The notes below the pieces were generated by a model. That model had not been told where the DNA came from. It saw only the letters and a list, made by a program, of their open reading frames with translations, and ran no database searches. The translations under genes were made by a program, and so were the position numbers. Of a stretch of DNA of 59,275 nt, positions 51,835 through 59,275 are shown piece after piece; positions within the stretch are counted from its first letter, which is position 1; every line of letters begins with the position of its first letter. The DNA comes from Corynebacterium lipophiloflavum DSM 44291. Its GTDB lineage: Bacteria > Actinomycetota > Actinomycetes > Mycobacteriales > Mycobacteriaceae. The stretch lies in assembly GCF_000159635.1 (NCBI RefSeq), contig NZ_GG667193.1:232456-291730 (forward strand). Reading direction: 5' to 3'.

Positions 51835-52608
51835 ATGTCCAAGCTCGTACTCAACGACGTCAACATCTACTACGGCGACTTCCACGCCGTGCAGAACGTC
51901 AACCTGAACATCCCTGCCCAGGCAGTCACCGCCTTCATCGGCCCGTCCGGCTGCGGCAAGTCCACCGTGCTGCGCACCCTCAACCGCATGCACGAGGTCA
52001 TTCCTGGCGCATCCGTCAAGGGTGAGATCCTGCTCGATGGCAACGACATCTACGGCAAGAACATCGACCCGGTGTCGGTGCGTAACACGGTCGGCATGGT
52101 GTTCCAGAAGGCCAACCCGTTCCCGACCATGTCCATCGAGGACAACGTCGTTGCCGGCCTGAAGCTCTCCGGTGAGCGTGACCGCAAGAAGCTCAAGGAG
52201 GTCGCGGAGGAGTCCCTGCGCGGCGCCAACCTGTGGGAGGAGGTCAAGGACCGCCTCGACAAGCCGGGCGGCGGCCTCTCGGGTGGGCAGCAGCAGCGCC
52301 TCTGCATCGCCCGCGCGATCGCGGTGCGCCCCGAGGTTCTCCTCATGGACGAGCCCTGCTCCGCTCTCGACCCGATCTCGACCTTGGCGGTCGAGGATCT
52401 GATCCACGAGCTGAAGAACCAGTACACCATCGTCATCGTGACCCACAACATGCAGCAGGCTGCCCGTGTGTCCGACAAGACCGCGTTCTACTCCCTCGAG
52501 GCAACCGGTAAGCCAGGCCAGCTCATTGAGTTCAACGACACCACCACCATCTTCGAAAACCCCGAGCGCAAGGAAACCGAAGACTACATCGCAGGCCGCT
52601 TCGGCTAA
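51835..52608 (+). CDS. pstB: phosphate ABC transporter ATPase PstB
   Basis: Cytoplasmic ATPase of 257 aa driving phosphate import. Walker A is GPSGCGKST near residue 36, the Q-loop is [17 protein letters not shown], the signature is [16 protein letters not shown], Walker B is [16 protein letters not shown], and the switch His is in [13 protein letters not shown]. All are intact and PstB-specific. AGGAGG lies 7 nt before the ATG. It ends at a long hairpin shared with convergent phoU. Confidence 0.97.
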   Translation: MSKLVLNDVNIYYGDFHAVQNVNLNIPAQAVTAFIGPSGCGKSTVLRTLNRMHEVIPGASVKGEILLDGNDIYGKNIDPVSVRNTVGMVFQKANPFPTMSIEDNVVAGLKLSGERDRKKLKEVAEESLRGANLWEEVKDRLDKPGGGLSGGQQQRLCIARAIAVRPEVLLMDEPCSALDPISTLAVEDLIHELKNQYTIVIVTHNMQQAARVSDKTAFYSLEATGKPGQLIEFNDTTTIFENPERKETEDYIAGRFG

Positions 52609-52627
52609 ACGCTTAAGCAACCTCGAA

Positions 52628-52676
52628 CACCCCGGTTGCCGTCCACCCAGTACACGGGTGGGCGGCACCCGGGGTG
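52628..52676. terminator. bidirectional terminator pstB / phoU
   Basis: A 21-bp stem (52628-52648 with 52656-52676) with one mismatch and one wobble pair and a 7-nt loop AGTACAC. It fills most of the 77-bp gap between convergent pstB and phoU. No T-run follows. Confidence 0.8.
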
Positions 52677-52685
52677 CGGTCGTCT

Positions 52686-53414
52686 CTAGGTGCGGTCGAA
52701 GCGCTGCTCAATCACCGCGAAACGTTCGTTCATGTCGAAGCCGTCACCGGAACGCCGATGCTCTAAGTAGGCCTCCGGCTTCATTCCAGTAATCAAGAAA
52801 ACCGTCCTCGCCGCAACGTTGACGCAGTGATCCGAGTAGCGCTCAAAGTAGCGGCACAAAAGCGCGAGGTCGACGGCCTCACGAGTGGAGTGTTCCCAGT
52901 GTCGGTTGGTGACAACGTTGAGGATGTAGCTGGTCATGGTGTCCACCTCGTCATCGGCGTTGCGCAGCCCCACCGCAGCATCGGCGTCGGGGGCGTAGAG
53001 CAAGTCCTCAGTCTGCGACCCCAGTTCGTGAGCGAGACGGACAAGCTCCTCGACGAGAACCACCATGGGCTCAGGTAGAACGGGGTGGGGGTGGCGCAAC
53101 CTGGCGAGCCTGGCAATGTGGGTCGCCAGCGCGCCCATGCGCTCAAAGTCCTCGACGATGTAGATCGACGAAACAACTTGCCGCAGGTCGGAGGCAACAG
53201 GGCTTTCGAGGGCGAGGAGCTGCATGCTGCGGGTTTCGCAGCGCTGGCGGATCACGTCGAGGCCGTCGGAAAACGACAGCGCGTCCTCGGCGTGATCAAG
53301 GCTTTGTGTCAGCAGCGCGATGGTGGCGTTATCCATCAGCGCGCGGACGCTCTGACACATCTCAATGAGGTCGCGCGAGAACGCGTCCAGGTGCTCCCTG
53401 TAGTTGGTCCGCAT
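52686..53414 (-). CDS. phoU: phosphate signalling protein PhoU
   Basis: Cytoplasmic regulator linking Pst transport to the phosphate-sensing kinase. The 242-aa product is all-helical with two PhoU repeats: MRTNYREHLDAFSRDLIEMCQ..., SSIYIVEDFERMGALATHIARLA, and the second CRYFERYSDHCVNVAARTVFLITG. Conserved E/DxxxD metal-binding motifs are seen in both. ATG 53414 follows TAAGGT by 7 nt, so phoU has its own leaderless promoter. It is convergent with pstB rather than in the pst operon, as in mycobacteria. Confidence 0.95.
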   Translation of the reverse strand: MRTNYREHLDAFSRDLIEMCQSVRALMDNATIALLTQSLDHAEDALSFSDGLDVIRQRCETRSMQLLALESPVASDLRQVVSSIYIVEDFERMGALATHIARLARLRHPHPVLPEPMVVLVEELVRLAHELGSQTEDLLYAPDADAAVGLRNADDEVDTMTSYILNVVTNRHWEHSTREAVDLALLCRYFERYSDHCVNVAARTVFLITGMKPEAYLEHRRSGDGFDMNERFAVIEQRFDRT

Positions 53415-53450
53415 ATCGCTCACCTTACAAGCACCACCCACCGCGCGGGG

Positions 53451-54620
53451 CTATCCGCCGTTGCTGTCCATCTCCGCGCCTTCCGGGACAGTGTCGTCCT
53501 CCGGGTCGTCGAGCCAACCGTCGGGCAGCGCCACTTTCGACGACGAGCCTTGGCGCCCGCGCGCGTCCTCGGCGTGCTCGGCGCGCTCGGTGGAGTCCGC
53601 GATGGTGTCAAGGAGGGCGGAGAGCTCAGCAAGTGAGTTAACGCGGGCAAGGTCCTTGCGGAACTCGCCGCCGACGGGAAAACCGCGCAGGTACCAGCCG
53701 GTGTGCTTGCGAATGTCCCGGCACGCGTGCTCCTCGCCGTCGTGAAGCGCAAGCAATTCAGCGTGGCGGTAGATTATGCGCGCGACCTCGCCGAGGGTGG
53801 GTTCCGGCGGGATTTCCTCGCCACGCAGCTGGGCGCCGATCTGCGCGAACAGCCATGGCCGGCCGAGACAGCCGCGGCCGACTTCGACGCCGTGGCAGTT
53901 GGTGGTCTCCAGCATCTTCTCGGCGTCGTCGGCGGCGAAGATGTCGCCGTTGCCGATGACAGGCACGCCGGAGCCATCCATGTGCTCGACAAGCCGGCGG
54001 ATCTCGGACCAGTGGGCCTGGCCAGAGTAACGCTGGTCGGCGGTCCGGGCGTGCAGCGCGACCGCGGCCGCGCCCTCCTCGGCGGCGATGCGGCCGGCAT
54101 CCAGGTGCGTGTGGTGGGCGTCGTCAATGCCAATGCGGAACTTCACCGTAATCGGGATCCCGGAGCCCTCGGCGGCGCGCACAGCCGCGGAGACAATGTT
54201 GGCGTAGAGGCGCCGCTTGAACGGAATCGCCGAACCCCCGCCTTTGCGGGTGACCTTGGGCACGGGGCAGCCGAAGTTCATGTCGACGTGGTCGGCGATG
54301 TCTTCCTCGACGATCATCCGCACGGCGTCGTAGGTGAATTTCGGATCCACGGTGTAGAGCTGCAGGGAACGCGGGGTTTCGACATCCGCGAACGTGGTCA
54401 TGTGCAGCGTCTTCTGGTTGCGCGCGACCAGTGCTCGGGCGGTGATCATCTCGCACACGTACAGCCCAGACGAGGTGCCGGTCAGTTCCTCCTCGATTTC
54501 CCGGCAGAGCACGCGAAACGGCATGTTTGTCACTCCCGCCATGGGCGCGAGGATGACGGGGGAGTTGAGGGTGAAGTCCCCGATACGCAGCGCGAGAGGT
54601 GCCGACAGTGCCTGAGTCAT
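53451..54620 (-). CDS. dusB: tRNA dihydrouridine synthase
   Basis: FMN- and NADPH-dependent reduction of uridine in the tRNA D-loop. The 389-aa protein has the N-terminal LNSPVILAPMAGVTNMPFR, HVDMNFGCPVPKVTRKGGGSA with the catalytic Cys, VKFRIGIDDAHHTH, ALHARTADQRYSGQAHW, and PVIGNGDIFAADDAEKML. The C-terminal tail of about 50 residues is acidic and unconserved. ATG 54620 is chosen because GGAG lies 6 nt upstream. ATG 54632 overlaps that GGAG. It lies upstream of phoU on the same strand. Confidence 0.92.
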   Translation of the reverse strand: MTQALSAPLALRIGDFTLNSPVILAPMAGVTNMPFRVLCREIEEELTGTSSGLYVCEMITARALVARNQKTLHMTTFADVETPRSLQLYTVDPKFTYDAVRMIVEEDIADHVDMNFGCPVPKVTRKGGGSAIPFKRRLYANIVSAAVRAAEGSGIPITVKFRIGIDDAHHTHLDAGRIAAEEGAAAVALHARTADQRYSGQAHWSEIRRLVEHMDGSGVPVIGNGDIFAADDAEKMLETTNCHGVEVGRGCLGRPWLFAQIGAQLRGEEIPPEPTLGEVARIIYRHAELLALHDGEEHACRDIRKHTGWYLRGFPVGGEFRKDLARVNSLAELSALLDTIADSTERAEHAEDARGRQGSSSKVALPDGWLDDPEDDTVPEGAEMDSNGG

Positions 54621-54703
54621 AATACGCTCCATTGTCCACGCGGGCGGCTCGACAGTCCAATTCTGGCACCCCTGAAAAGCGTTTGACGTTGCCTATTGCA
54701 CTG

Positions 54704-54714
54704 AAATTTTGCAG
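54704..54714. promoter_or_regulatory. RamB-like motif upstream of cat1
   Basis: AAATTTTGCAG resembles the C. glutamicum RamB motif (A-rich then TTTGCA), which controls acetate-metabolism genes. ACCCCT at 54669 and TCCCCA near 54757 are RamA-like but low-complexity. The rest of 54621-54802 holds the dusB ribosome-binding site and TTGACG at 54683, a possible cat1 -35 without a good -10. Confidence 0.3.
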
Positions 54715-54802
54715 GCCAAAAATTGTTCCTGGCATTGTCTCCGCACTCCCCATAAGGTGGAGGATTAATGAGTCCAACGATAACCGAACGAGGGATTGAT
54801 CC

Positions 54803-56311
54803 ATGACTGAACGTATTGCAAACGCCGCGCTGCGCGACAAGGTGATGTCCGCCGAGGAGGCCGTGCAGTTTGTCAACCACGGCGACACGGTGGGAATGTC
54901 CGGGTTTACCGGAGCGGGCTACCCCAAGGCCATGCCGGGCGCGATCGCGCAGAAGGCGAAGGATGCCCACGACAAGGGCCAGAGCTACGCCATCGACCTG
55001 TTCACCGGCGCATCGACGGCACCGGAGTGCGACGGCGTCCTCGCAGAGGCGAACGCGCTGCGCTACCGCATGCCTTACCAGTCCGATCCGCAGATGCGCA
55101 ACAAGATCAACCAGGGCGAAATCAAGTTCCAGGACATCCACCTCTCCCACTCGGGGATGATGGTGGAGCAGGGCTTCTTCGGCGATCTCGACGTCGCCAT
55201 CGTCGAGGCTGTGCGCATCACCGAAGACGGCAACATTGTGCCCTCGTCGTCCGTCGGCAACTCCGTGGAGTTCCTCAACGCGGCGAAGAAGATTATCGTT
55301 GAGGTCAACTCCTGGCAGTCGGAGGAGCTCGAAGGCATGCACGACATTTGGCTCGTGCCGCCGCTGCCAAACCGCATCCCGATCCCGATCACCGGCGCTG
55401 GCGACCGCATCGGCACCACCTACATCGAGGTTGACCCGTCCAAGATCGTGGCGATCGTGGAGACGGACGCTGCCGACCGCAACGCCCCGTTCAAGGCTCC
55501 CGACGAGGTCTCCGAGCAGATCGCCGGCCACTTCCTCGACTTCCTCGAGCACGAGGTCAAGGCGGGTCGCCTCGCCTACGACCGCTACGTCATGCAGTCG
55601 GGTGTGGGCAACGTGCCGAACGCCGTGATGGCGGGCCTGATGGAGTCCAAGTTCGAGAACATCCAGGCATACACCGAGGTCATCCAGGACGGCATGGTCG
55701 ATCTCATCGACGCCGGCAAGATGACCGTCGCCTCCGCCACCTCGTTCTCCCTGTCGCCGGAGTACGCGGAAAAGATGAACAACGAGGCGTCGCGCTACCG
55801 CGATTCCATCATTCTGCGCCCGCAGTCGATCTCCAACCACCCCGAAGTGATCCGCCGCGTCGGCCTGATCGCCACCAACGGCCTGATCGAGGCTGACATC
55901 TACGGCAACGCCAACTCGACCCACATCAACGGCTCGCGCCTGATGAACGCCCTGGGTGGCTCCGGTGACTTCACCCGCAACGCCTTTGTCTCCTCCTTCA
56001 TCACCCCGTCGGAGGCGAAGGGTGGCGCGATCTCCGCGATCGTCCCGTTCGTCTCGCACGTGGACCACACCGAGCACGACGCAATGGTCTTTGTCACCGA
56101 GTACGGCGTGGCCGACCTGCGCGGCCTGGCCCCGCGCGATCGCGTGGCCAAGATGATCTCGATCGCGCACCCCTCCTACCGACCGCTGCTCGAGGAGTAC
56201 GTTGAGCGCGCCGGGAATTCCAAGTTCCAGCAGACCCCGCACGATCTGCGCCACGCCTTCGACTTCCACATCCGCTCGCTTGAGACCGGAACCATGAAGA
56301 CCGAGGGCTAA
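54803..56311 (+). CDS. cat1: acetyl-CoA hydrolase / succinyl-CoA:acetate CoA-transferase family
   Basis: Class I CoA-transferase of 502 aa, very similar in layout to C. glutamicum Cat (ActA), which exchanges CoA between succinyl-CoA, acetyl-CoA, propionyl-CoA and acids. Key stretches are MSGFTGAGYPKAMPGA, DLFTGASTAPE, QSGVGNVPNAVMAGL followed by IQAYTEVIQDGMVDL (which should carry the catalytic Glu), and FVTEYGVADLRGLAPRDR. Length is normal. GAGGG lies 8 nt before the ATG. It is divergent from dusB and followed by a terminator. Preferred acid is inferred from the family. Confidence 0.93.
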   Translation: MTERIANAALRDKVMSAEEAVQFVNHGDTVGMSGFTGAGYPKAMPGAIAQKAKDAHDKGQSYAIDLFTGASTAPECDGVLAEANALRYRMPYQSDPQMRNKINQGEIKFQDIHLSHSGMMVEQGFFGDLDVAIVEAVRITEDGNIVPSSSVGNSVEFLNAAKKIIVEVNSWQSEELEGMHDIWLVPPLPNRIPIPITGAGDRIGTTYIEVDPSKIVAIVETDAADRNAPFKAPDEVSEQIAGHFLDFLEHEVKAGRLAYDRYVMQSGVGNVPNAVMAGLMESKFENIQAYTEVIQDGMVDLIDAGKMTVASATSFSLSPEYAEKMNNEASRYRDSIILRPQSISNHPEVIRRVGLIATNGLIEADIYGNANSTHINGSRLMNALGGSGDFTRNAFVSSFITPSEAKGGAISAIVPFVSHVDHTEHDAMVFVTEYGVADLRGLAPRDRVAKMISIAHPSYRPLLEEYVERAGNSKFQQTPHDLRHAFDFHIRSLETGTMKTEG

Positions 56312-56332
56312 AAGCTCGCCATCGCTTATCGA

Positions 56333-56364
56333 CGCCCCGCTCAACCCACCCGGAGAGCGGGGCG
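56333..56364 (+). terminator. terminator of cat1
   Basis: CGCCCCGCTC (56333-56342), 12-nt loop, GAGCGGGGCG (56355-56364): a perfect 10-bp stem 21 nt after the cat1 stop. No T-run. Confidence 0.6.
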
Positions 56365-56425
56365 CACTCCTCGGGGCCAGCCCGATTTCAAACCACTAGA
56401 GGTGACCCGCTACCATGTGTGCGTC

Positions 56426-56498
56426 GGGCCTTTAGCTCAGTTGGTAGAGCTACGGACTTTTAATCCGCAGGTCCCGGGTTCGAGCCCCGGAGGGCCCA
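56426..56498 (+). tRNA. tRNA-Lys (anticodon TTT)
   Basis: The acceptor stem GGGCCTT/AGGGCCC contains one G-U pair, and the discriminator is A56498. The D arm is AGCTCAGTTGGTAGAGCT. The anticodon loop CTTTTAA has TTT at 56459-56461. The T arm is CCGGG/CCCGG with loop TTCGAGC. CCA is not encoded. Confidence 0.97.
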
Positions 56499-56546
56499 CT
56501 TTTAACCGTGTTTGTCCGCGAAGTGTAGGCGGGGTTTTTCCGAGGT

Positions 56547-56585
56547 GTGCAGGGTAAAGCCCCTTGTGCACCCTGCACTTTTCTT
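56547..56585 (+). terminator. intrinsic terminator of tRNA-Lys
   Basis: GTGCAGGGT (56547-56555), 14-nt loop, ACCCTGCAC (56570-56578), then TTTTCTT: a textbook terminator. A weaker hairpin CCGC/GCGG followed by TTTTT lies just upstream (56517-56539), so termination may occur in two steps. Confidence 0.85.
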
Positions 56586-56606
56586 GGTTTTTGGGGGAAT
56601 GAAACA

Positions 56607-57022
56607 GTGCCCCGCGACGCGCACCCATCTCAGAAACTGCTCTGCGAACACCCCGGAAGCATCGACGCGCTCGCGTCGCTTCTCGCTGACGCCGGCTTTC
56701 ATCCCCTGCCCCGGGTTGTCTCAATGCCCGAGCGACGCGAGGTAACGGCGGGATTTCACCTCGATCCTGACCCGAGGCTCGCGGACCTCGCCTGACATCT
56801 GAAAGGGAGGTTCCGCAGCTCGGTTTCTGGCCGCTCGTCGTCGAAGGCCCGATCTCCAGCTCTGATCAGGTGGACGACGTGCCGGATGGTGGAGGTGTCC
56901 TCCGGCGACTCGCCGCGTGCGTGTTCGCCCCCGACATTCTGGAGCAAGGCTGGGATAGCGTCGACAACTATTCGCCCGTTTTGCGCAGGGGACAGGACGA
57001 CTGGGACTTTTGGTGGGACTAA
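56607..57022 (+). pseudogene. unrecognised small gene, probably broken by a -1 frameshift
   Basis: Two open segments in different frames look like one protein. Frame A runs from GTG 56607 (GGGGGA upstream) to TGA 56795 and encodes 62 aa, including SIDALASLLADAGFHPLPRV. Frame B (one base back) stays open from about 56792 to TAA 57022 and reads LTSEREVPQLGFWPLVVEGP...FAPDILEQGWDSVDNYSP...DDWDFWWD. Both have high G/C third positions. Joining GCC-CTG at 56790-56794 gives a continuous product of about 138 aa. Frame B has no convincing start of its own. I recognise no family. Alternatives are a sequencing error or a real minus-strand ORF of 98 aa (56756-57052). Confidence 0.5.
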
Positions 57023-58077
57023 TCCGCTCGCTTGTCGACGCCCCGCGGCCAACAGCCCACCGCCGCAGCTGGTGCGAAGCCGAGCTGCTCGTTAATCGCC
57101 AGCATCCACTGGTTTTCTCCGGCGTTCCAGGTGTAAACGCGTTCCACGCCCGGGTGTGCGGCGGCGAGCTGACGCAGATTCGCGGCCTTTACCCGCAAGC
57201 CAAGCCGTTTCCCTTGGTGGGCGGGGCGAACCAGGGTGTCTCCCTGAAAGCCCACGTCGGTGCGGCCAGCCTCCGGACACACGATCAGTGTGTGGGCAGC
57301 TACCTCCCCGGTAGCTCGCTCAACGGCAATCGTCCATACCATCGACCGGCCCATTGCTCGCTCGACGGCCTCAAATTCTTGAAGACGTGCGATGTCCCAG
57401 ACCTCCGGCTCCATGTCGATGCCTCCGAGCGGCACGTCCGTGCTCATCGACGCCCGTTGCAGCGCCATCGCTTCCCGCCAGCGCTCCGGTGTCGGGCCGA
57501 CCCAGGAGACGACGTCGTACTCGGGGCTTGTCGACGCCACCTCATTCGCCCGTTCAACCGCGTCGGCGACGCGCAGCGTGCTCACGAGCTCAACCTGCTC
57601 GAGAGCGAACCCGCGCGCTGCAAACCAATCGCTACTCGGGGTGCGGGGAAGTGTCCCCGTTCCCGTTTTCGGCGTCAACCCGGTGTCGGACAGCCGGGTT
57701 GGCGGGGTCCAGCACAAAAGCGTGCTGCGATCGTCGTCTGCGTGGTTACCTATTGCGGCAAGTAGCGCATCCATCACGCCCTCTCCATGGGCCTCGGGAC
57801 GCAGGCGGAAGTCGACCGCGATCATGTGACGGTTGTCGGCTAAAGGCAACTCCACGTTCGCAAGACCGAGGCAGCGGTCGTGCTCGTACGCGAGTAGCAT
57901 CGCGCGCTGCGCTCGCACCTGGTCACCGTAGACCGCCGCCAGCTCCCGCGCGGAGTAGGCGAGGTCGTCGTGGCCGAGCTGAGCTGCCTCGTCGGCAGCC
58001 CAGACCGCGACGGCGTCGTGGGCCGCGGGCGAGGGGTTATCGGGGGTGCCCAAGTGTGAGTGAGGGATCACATCCAT
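57019..58077 (-). CDS. two-domain GNAT acetyltransferase
   Basis: A 352-aa GCN5-related N-acetyltransferase with two GNAT units. The N-terminal one has MIAVDFRLRPEAHGEGVMDALL. The C-terminal one has VAAHTLIVCPEAGRTDVGFQGDTLVRPAHQGKRLGLRVKAANLRQL then TWNAGENQWMLAINEQLGF, a good acetyl-CoA site. The layout resembles actinobacterial MshD/Eis-like double GNATs, but MshD is already present at 47.3 kb, so the substrate is unknown. ATG 58077 is chosen. The -10 is unclear, and GTG two codons later is possible. Its stop overlaps the stop of the preceding broken gene. Confidence 0.8.
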   Translation of the reverse strand: MDVIPHSHLGTPDNPSPAAHDAVAVWAADEAAQLGHDDLAYSARELAAVYGDQVRAQRAMLLAYEHDRCLGLANVELPLADNRHMIAVDFRLRPEAHGEGVMDALLAAIGNHADDDRSTLLCWTPPTRLSDTGLTPKTGTGTLPRTPSSDWFAARGFALEQVELVSTLRVADAVERANEVASTSPEYDVVSWVGPTPERWREAMALQRASMSTDVPLGGIDMEPEVWDIARLQEFEAVERAMGRSMVWTIAVERATGEVAAHTLIVCPEAGRTDVGFQGDTLVRPAHQGKRLGLRVKAANLRQLAAAHPGVERVYTWNAGENQWMLAINEQLGFAPAAAVGCWPRGVDKRAD

Positions 58078-58154
58078 GCCATCTAGGCTCGCACGCTGGT
58101 GAAAGGGCGCGCAACCGGATTCACCGGCCACGCGCTGCAAGTAGTGTCGAGGAT

Positions 58155-58529
58155 ATGGGTCTGATTCGTGTAATCCTTAACATCATTTGGCTAATCACCG
58201 CAGGCATCTGGCTATTTTTCGCCTACATCCTCGCCGGGGTGATCGCGTGCATCTTCATCATCACCATCCCGTTCGGGGTGGCGTCGTTCCGCATTGCCAA
58301 TTACGTCCTCTGGCCGTTTGGCCGCGAGGTCGTGCAAGTGGATGCGGGTGCGGCCAGCACGATCGGCAACGTCGTGTGGTTCGTCGTCGCTGGCCTGTGG
58401 CTCGCCCTCGGCCACGTGGCCACCGCGGTGGTGCAGGCTCTGACCATCATCGGCCTCCCGCTGGCCTGGGCGAACCTGAAGCTCATCCCGGTGACCTGCT
58501 TCCCGTTTGGCAAGGAGATCGTTAGCTAG
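58155..58529 (+). CDS. YccF-domain inner membrane protein
   Basis: A 124-aa membrane protein with two YccF domains (DUF307). Each pairs a hydrophobic helix with a short conserved segment: NIIWLITAGIWLFFAYILAGVIAC...PFGVASFRIANYVLWPFGREV and NVVWFVVAGLWLALGHVATAVVQALTIIGLPLAWANLKLIPVTCFPFGKEIV. Function is unknown. TAGTGT lies 7 nt before the ATG, suggesting a leaderless transcript. It overlaps the convergent gene by 4 nt at the stops. Confidence 0.88.
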   Translation: MGLIRVILNIIWLITAGIWLFFAYILAGVIACIFIITIPFGVASFRIANYVLWPFGREVVQVDAGAASTIGNVVWFVVAGLWLALGHVATAVVQALTIIGLPLAWANLKLIPVTCFPFGKEIVS

Positions 58530-59110
58530 CGCCAGAGCTCGAGACGGATCAGGGTGATTCCGCCTTCCTTGACCAGGGCGAGCTCGTCCTCGGTGGCGAG
58601 CTGCTGGGGCACGACCCTTTTCTGGATACGCAGCTGGAACTTTTTTTCCTCACCGTCGACCTCGACCTCGCCGAGGGAGGTGTAGGTGTTGTGTTCCTGC
58701 ACATCGACAGAGGTGACCTTGGCGTCGGGGTTGGTGCCCGTGCCGTAGACGTCGAAGACAGGCTCGCCGGTGGAAAAGTCGGCGCCGTGGCCGCCGGTCA
58801 GGATCAGCGAGATAATTTCGCGCACGGCGACGGGATCGGCCGTGAGCTGGGCGACGGAGCGCTCGCCGAGCTCGGAGTGCGTCATGGGGGTCAGCTCGTC
58901 GTCAAGTGCCTCGCCGGCTTCGCGGTAGGACAATCCAAGCTGCGTGAGGTTGCCGTCGGAGTCTTCGCCCACGATGACCTCGATGCCGACCTTGCCGTCG
59001 GAGTCAACGGCGCGGTAGGAGCCGAGCTGCTTGGCAATCAGTGAGTACTTCTGGGCGATTTCGTCCTTGCTGGGGTTAAGTTCTGCGTCGTAGATCTTTG
59101 CTTCGGCCAT
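58526..59110 (-). CDS. maltokinase N-terminal cap-like protein
   Basis: A 194-aa protein whose N-terminal half resembles the Mak_N_cap domain of actinobacterial maltokinases: AEAKIYDAELNPSKDEI...LGSYRAVDSDGKVGIEVIVGEDSDGNLTQLGLSYREAGEAL, then MTHSELGERSVAQLTADPVAVREI. In Mak this domain precedes the kinase, but no kinase domain follows here. The C-terminal part (YTSLGEVEVDGEEKKFQLRIQKRV) is beta-rich. The ATG overlaps the TAA of the CsoR-type gene (TAATG), so the two are coupled. Function is unknown. The domain call is from motif memory. Confidence 0.68.
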   Translation of the reverse strand: MAEAKIYDAELNPSKDEIAQKYSLIAKQLGSYRAVDSDGKVGIEVIVGEDSDGNLTQLGLSYREAGEALDDELTPMTHSELGERSVAQLTADPVAVREIISLILTGGHGADFSTGEPVFDVYGTGTNPDAKVTSVDVQEHNTYTSLGEVEVDGEEKKFQLRIQKRVVPQQLATEDELALVKEGGITLIRLELWR

Positions 59111-59275
59111 TAGCTTTTCACCATTCTTTTGATTGCTTTCATTGCTTCCTCCACTTTAGCGTCCACGGTGTCCGTCGCTACTTGCTCGCCGGAGGAGCTC
59201 GCCCCGGTGACAGCCCCCGCGACACAGTGTTTGAGGTGCTCGTCGAGAAGCGAAAGCCCCACGTTCTCCAGCGCT
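59110..59275 (-). CDS. CsoR/RcnR-family metal-sensing repressor (3' part)
   Basis: Only the last 54 codons lie in the window; the gene runs off the right edge. The visible part reads ALENVGLSLLDEHLKHCVAG...VEEAMKAIKRMVKS. It matches the C-terminal half of DUF156/CsoR repressors: the helix 2 H-x3-C (HLKHC) supplies two of the three copper ligands, and the final helix ends AIKRMV. The N-terminal Cys ligand is outside the window. CsoR represses copper efflux genes until Cu(I) binds. The stop overlaps the next start in TAATG. Confidence 0.82.
   Translation of the reverse strand, partial: ALENVGLSLLDEHLKHCVAGAVTGASSSGEQVATDTVDAKVEEAMKAIKRMVKS

Noticed and set aside
54617-56344. 575-aa minus-strand open frame opposite cat1
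   Set aside because: It mirrors the high-GC codon pattern of cat1, has Val/Asp/His-rich shadow composition and no recognisable domain.
56780-56800. Programmed -1 frameshifting as the explanation for the split gene
   Set aside because: No slippery heptamer or downstream pseudoknot is evident, so mutation or sequence error is simpler.
56756-57052. 98-aa minus-strand open frame beside tRNA-Lys
   Set aside because: Plus-strand segments have better G/C third positions and a ribosome-binding site. It is kept only as an alternative.

Overview
The window looks like chromosomal DNA of a Corynebacterium or close relative. The sequence is GC-rich, gene-dense and has strong G/C third-position preference. 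Gene content and order match what I recall of Corynebacterium glutamicum and Mycobacterium tuberculosis: mutY / carbonic anhydrase / membrane protein / disA-radA / LpqE-like / carD-ispD-ispF-cysS-rlmB, then metal ABC transporter / ipsA / otsB-otsA / thrE, then phoR-phoS, purine genes, folate-binding YgfZ-like protein, lmeA, mshD, pstSCAB, phoU, dus. Mycothiol synthase, an LmeA-like protein, CarD, an IpsA-like regulator and ThrE all point to mycolic-acid actinobacteria. Species cannot be fixed from the sequence alone.

Layout. 1-10 kb: DNA repair and second-messenger genes (mutY, disA, radA), a carbonic anhydrase, two envelope proteins, and the carD-ispD-ispF-cysS-rlmB run. 10-13.4 kb: an esterase behind a zinc-type ABC transporter (znuACB) with a Zur-like operator. 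13.4-17.4 kb: ipsA-like LacI regulator, the trehalose operon otsA-lipoprotein-otsB with GTGA junctions, and a protein with a histone-H1-like Lys/Ala tail. 17.4-22.7 kb: thrE, tRNA-Thr(UGU), an MFS exporter, and the phosphate two-component system phoR-phoS. 22.7-43.4 kb: purine synthesis (purD, purB, purC, purS-purQ-purL, purF, purM) interrupted by a MerR regulator, HIT protein, HNH protein, lipoprotein, oligopeptidase B, DUF2334 protein, a large cell-surface nuclease, a thioesterase and a sterol-carrier-like protein. 43.4-54.6 kb: DUF3073, YgfZ-like protein, class IV aminotransferase, nitrobindin-fold protein, lmeA, mshD, pstSCAB, phoU, dusB. 54.6-59.3 kb: CoA-transferase, tRNA-Lys(UUU), a small gene that appears frameshifted, a two-domain GNAT protein, a YccF protein, a maltokinase-cap-like protein, and the 3' end of a CsoR-type regulator.

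How they connect. Phosphate supply is the strongest theme: PhoRS, PstSCAB and PhoU, plus a surface nuclease that could release phosphate and nucleosides beside the purine pathway. Trehalose and envelope genes (ipsA, otsAB, lmeA) form a second theme. Many start codons lie 6-8 nt after a TANNNT-like -10 hexamer, implying leaderless mRNAs. I used this to choose several starts. At four places two such promoters face each other between divergent genes 25-31 bp apart.

No stretch longer than about 300 bases lacks a gene. The least certain part is 56500-57020. I saw no CRISPR array, prophage, insertion sequence or rRNA. I found no clear new multi-gene system. The best leads are the overlapping divergent leaderless promoters, the repeat-tailed nuclease, the otsA-lipoprotein-otsB operon, the CsoR/maltokinase-cap pair, and the frameshifted gene after tRNA-Lys.
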